37,423 nucleotides of DNA from Armatimonadota bacterium (GTDB taxonomy: Bacteria; Armatimonadota; Zipacnadia; Zipacnadales; FEN-943). Positions 34,805 to 37,423 of this stretch are shown here, piece by piece. The notes below the pieces were generated by a model. That model was not told the DNA's origin and made no database searches. It worked only from the letters and a program-made list of their open reading frames with translations. Location of the stretch: positions 17,828-55,250 of the forward strand of contig PMZA01000221.1 of NCBI GenBank assembly GCA_003170595.1, given 5' to 3'. Positions within the stretch are counted from its first letter, which is position 1, and the number at the start of each line of letters is the position of its first letter. Both the position numbers and the translations under genes were made by a program.

Positions 34805-37423
34805 CTATCCTTTGATCTTGCAGGCGATATCCTTGTCCACCGGCGGCACGTGCAGCACTAGCTTCCCGCCCGACGCCTTCACCTTCTCGCTGCGCAGCAG
34901 TCGCCCCTCATACGTGTCCCACCACTCGACCGTCCGCGCCCCATCGCCCGCGCCCGCGAGCGTCACCGTCGCCCCGTGGATGGTCGCCGGCTTAGACCCC
35001 GCGATCGCGTTGATCCACGTATGCTGCGTGTTCTGCAGCCACAGCAGCGTCAGCCGCCTGCCTTGCAGCCCCACAACCCGCAGCGTCGCCGGCGCATAGT
35101 TCGACAGCGCGTAGCTCGTGACGCGGATCCAACTGAAGCCGGGCTTGGTATTCTCCAGGCGCACATCGTGGCGCCCGGCCGTCAGCGGCACGGCGTCATC
35201 CTCGTCATATCGGCACTCCCACACCTTCCATTGGTCTGAGAAAGTGCACCGCTTCCCCGGCACGTTCTCAGCCGGGAGGTCACGCTTCAGCACCGTCTTT
35301 CCGTCCACGCCGATCGTCAACTCAGCGTCCGGCGACACGGCCTCCACGTGCAGCGAGAAGGTCCCGGCCTGCGGGCACGTCAGATGGAACGTCGGGTTGA
35401 TGCGAGCTTCCGGACGCCCGGCCGCCAGCAGGAACCCCGGCGCCTCCGAGGCATCGGTGACAGTCCCATCCGGCAGTACGGTGAACTCGGCGACCTTAGC
35501 GCCCACGAGCGGTCCGCTGCCCAGGAACCTCACCAGCCCGCAGTCTCCCCCCGGCGGCGTCACTGTCGTGGCCTGCGCCCGCCGGAAGCCCTCCCGCGGG
35601 AAGTCGACGCCCTCGACGAACTTACGTAGCGCGACGTAGTGCGGGTAGAGGTTCCACCCATCGATATGCTCCCACCACCACGATTGCGCCGACCCTGCCG
35701 CCCCGCCGAGCATGCTCGCCCAGATCCCGTTGTGCTGACACACCCCCTCGCGGTCGAGGAAGGGCTTGGTCCAGTCGGCCCACCACGCGAACTCGGTCAC
35801 CATCAGCGGCTTCGCGAACTCCCCGGTCAGCTTCGCGCACCACTCGCTCATCGTCCGCCCGACGTCCACCGAGTCGTAGTGGTGCAGTTGCGTATACTGC
35901 ACCTCCGGCATCGCCCAGATCGCCGGGTCCTCCACATCCCCCGCGAAGGAGTTGGTGAACAAGCGTTCATAGGGGCATACCTGCCGCAGGTAGGCCGAGG
36001 TCTCCTTCAGGAATGACGCCAGCATCGCGGTCACTGCCTCGGCGCCGGGCTTGCCTGGATACCCCCAGCCCGCCTGCCCATCCCTCTCGACTCCGCCGTC
36101 AATCTCCGCCACCGGCTCCCATGCGATCATGTGCGTGCTGTACCCCCACCGCGCGGCGATGTAGCGCAGGCGCCGCTGGTAGAGCTTCCGCGCCTCCGGG
36201 TTCGTGTAGAAATCGTTCGGCCCGGCGCAGGGCCCGCCTCTCTTCGCCGAGTACGGATTGCTCTCCCACGTCGCCCCGGCCCGCAGCGAGTCATGCACAT
36301 CGAAGGACAGCTTGAAGTAGATGTCGTTCTTCTCCGCAGCCTCAACGAAGCTGTCCATCTTTGCCGCCGCCGTGAGGTTGTATTCCCCCAGCTTGTCCCA
36401 CTCGATGTCGGTGTCATCCGGCATCATGATGAAGTACGTGCAGTTCTCCCCGGCCGCGTGCATCTTCGGAAATAGCGCCCGTGCATCCGCCACGCCCCAG
36501 GCGACGTCGTGTCCGATCGGCACGAAAGCCTTCCCGTTGTCGAAGTCGAAGTAGTGCGGGTCGTCGCGAGAGATGCGCACGAAGCCCGGCGAGTCTGACG
36601 CCGTGCACGCGAAGCCTCCCTGCTCAGACACCGCCGCCCCACCCCGATCGCGCACCCTCACCCGGTATGTCCACCGCCCCGTCTCCGTCGGGCAGAACCT
36701 CACGCGCCAACTGGCCGCGCCCTTCGGCTCCCACGAACATCGCGTCGGGAAGCCGCGCCAGTCCCAGGTCAGGTGGTTCCACTGGTTCGGCTTCAGCCCC
36801 TCGCTCCCCACCTGCCAGCTTGTGATCGGCGAGTTCCCGCCCAGCGCGTCGGCGAAGTAGAGGTTGACCGTCCCCAGCGGCTCGCCCACCCGTGGATAGA
36901 CCCATAGCGACACCCCGTCGTACGCCGACCAGTCCGCCCCGTTCAGCGGCAGGATCGCCCCGGGCCATTCCTCCGCGCCGCCGCTTATCTCCGTCCGAAA
37001 GCGCAGCGACCGCTTGCCCCTGTGGACGATCTCCTCGCTCGGCGCCACCCACTTCGGCAGGTACCACCGCGTCTCAGGTTTCTCCATGTCGTCGACCAGG
37101 GCCATCTTCCCCGTGGCGGCCTCACGCAGCTCAACGTCATCGAGGAAGAATTCCACCGAGGGATGCGCCGCCCACACGCCCTTGTCCTCGATGTAGAACT
37201 TGAGCATGGTCATATGCTGTCGCGCCTGCGCCGGGGTCATGGTCGTGACGGCATGCTCCTGGTACCAGAAGCCGGGCACGGTGAGGGTCTTGCCGGACGG
37301 CGCGGTGAACTCGCCCGACACGTTCACCTGATCCGGGTCGTAGGGGTTGCTCCACTGCCCGGTGATCTGCGGCGTCAGTTCGAGTTTCCCATACCGCGGC
37401 ACCTGCGCGGCTGAGGCCTGGAC
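34805..37423 (-). CDS. DUF5060/DUF4038-like GH5-type (clan A) glycoside hydrolase (N-terminus truncated by window edge)
   Basis: Minus frame stays open past the listed start (VQASAAQVPRYGK...). 'NPYDPDQVNVSGEFTAPSGKTLTVPGFWYQE' and 'SWRVRFCPTETGRWTYRVRV' match DUF5060 ends. 'MIAWEPVAEID' and 'PLMVTEFAWWADW' are candidate catalytic Glu sites. Confidence 0.8.
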   Translation of the reverse strand, partial: VQASAAQVPRYGKLELTPQITGQWSNPYDPDQVNVSGEFTAPSGKTLTVPGFWYQEHAVTTMTPAQARQHMTMLKFYIEDKGVWAAHPSVEFFLDDVELREAATGKMALVDDMEKPETRWYLPKWVAPSEEIVHRGKRSLRFRTEISGGAEEWPGAILPLNGADWSAYDGVSLWVYPRVGEPLGTVNLYFADALGGNSPITSWQVGSEGLKPNQWNHLTWDWRGFPTRCSWEPKGAASWRVRFCPTETGRWTYRVRVRDRGGAAVSEQGGFACTASDSPGFVRISRDDPHYFDFDNGKAFVPIGHDVAWGVADARALFPKMHAAGENCTYFIMMPDDTDIEWDKLGEYNLTAAAKMDSFVEAAEKNDIYFKLSFDVHDSLRAGATWESNPYSAKRGGPCAGPNDFYTNPEARKLYQRRLRYIAARWGYSTHMIAWEPVAEIDGGVERDGQAGWGYPGKPGAEAVTAMLASFLKETSAYLRQVCPYERLFTNSFAGDVEDPAIWAMPEVQYTQLHHYDSVDVGRTMSEWCAKLTGEFAKPLMVTEFAWWADWTKPFLDREGVCQHNGIWASMLGGAAGSAQSWWWEHIDGWNLYPHYVALRKFVEGVDFPREGFRRAQATTVTPPGGDCGLVRFLGSGPLVGAKVAEFTVLPDGTVTDASEAPGFLLAAGRPEARINPTFHLTCPQAGTFSLHVEAVSPDAELTIGVDGKTVLKRDLPAENVPGKRCTFSDQWKVWECRYDEDDAVPLTAGRHDVRLENTKPGFSWIRVTSYALSNYAPATLRVVGLQGRRLTLLWLQNTQHTWINAIAGSKPATIHGATVTLAGAGDGARTVEWWDTYEGRLLRSEKVKASGGKLVLHVPPVDKDIACKIKG

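Noticed and set aside
150-37355. Many long antisense or alternate-frame ORFs (e.g. 4679-6319 -, 20185-21927 -, 18728-20269 -, 32711-34702 -, 24587-26251 +)
   Set aside because: High-GC codon shadowing: Arg/Pro/Ala/Gly/Val-rich translations without recognisable domains, lying over CDS with clear motifs.

Overview
High-GC bacterial window, densely packed and mostly + strand, dominated by secreted carbohydrate-active or carbohydrate-binding proteins. By eye the domain mix (DUF4091, WbsX/GH99-like, NPCBM, DUF5060, DUF6785-like, HZS-alpha-like cytochrome) suggests a Planctomycetota/Armatimonadota-type genome; this is inference only. I support 16 CDS, two of them truncated by the window edges. They include a Cys-type sulfatase convergent with a radical-SAM anaerobic sulfatase-maturating enzyme, a GH3 with a PA14 insert, an NPCBM plus (alpha/alpha)6-barrel protein, GH32/43-like propellers, a LamG...malectin giant, a degenerate M24 'pseudo-peptidase', a DUF6785-like polytopic membrane protein, and a tri-heme (3x CXXCH) beta-propeller protein resembling hydrazine synthase alpha. 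No rRNA, tRNA, CRISPR, integrase or transposase was recognised. The strongest non-coding signal is a family of intergenic GTAG+hairpin elements (5'-CTGTAG-GGCGGGG[C/A]-TTTA[C/T]-[G/T]CCCCGCC-GCGC). There are five good copies and one chimeric copy, all in the same orientation. One lies in every gap of about 60 nt or more that follows a + strand CDS, and the copies show a compensatory C-G to A-T change in the stem. The GTAG foot is the hallmark of REP sequences mobilised by RAYT (TnpA-REP) enzymes. Other points: a phosphodiester-glycosidase/propeller fusion with an embedded Shine-Dalgarno and ATG at the junction, loss of metal ligands in the M24 protein, a tandem duplication in the cytochrome, and a CBM-like domain apparently nested inside DUF5060.
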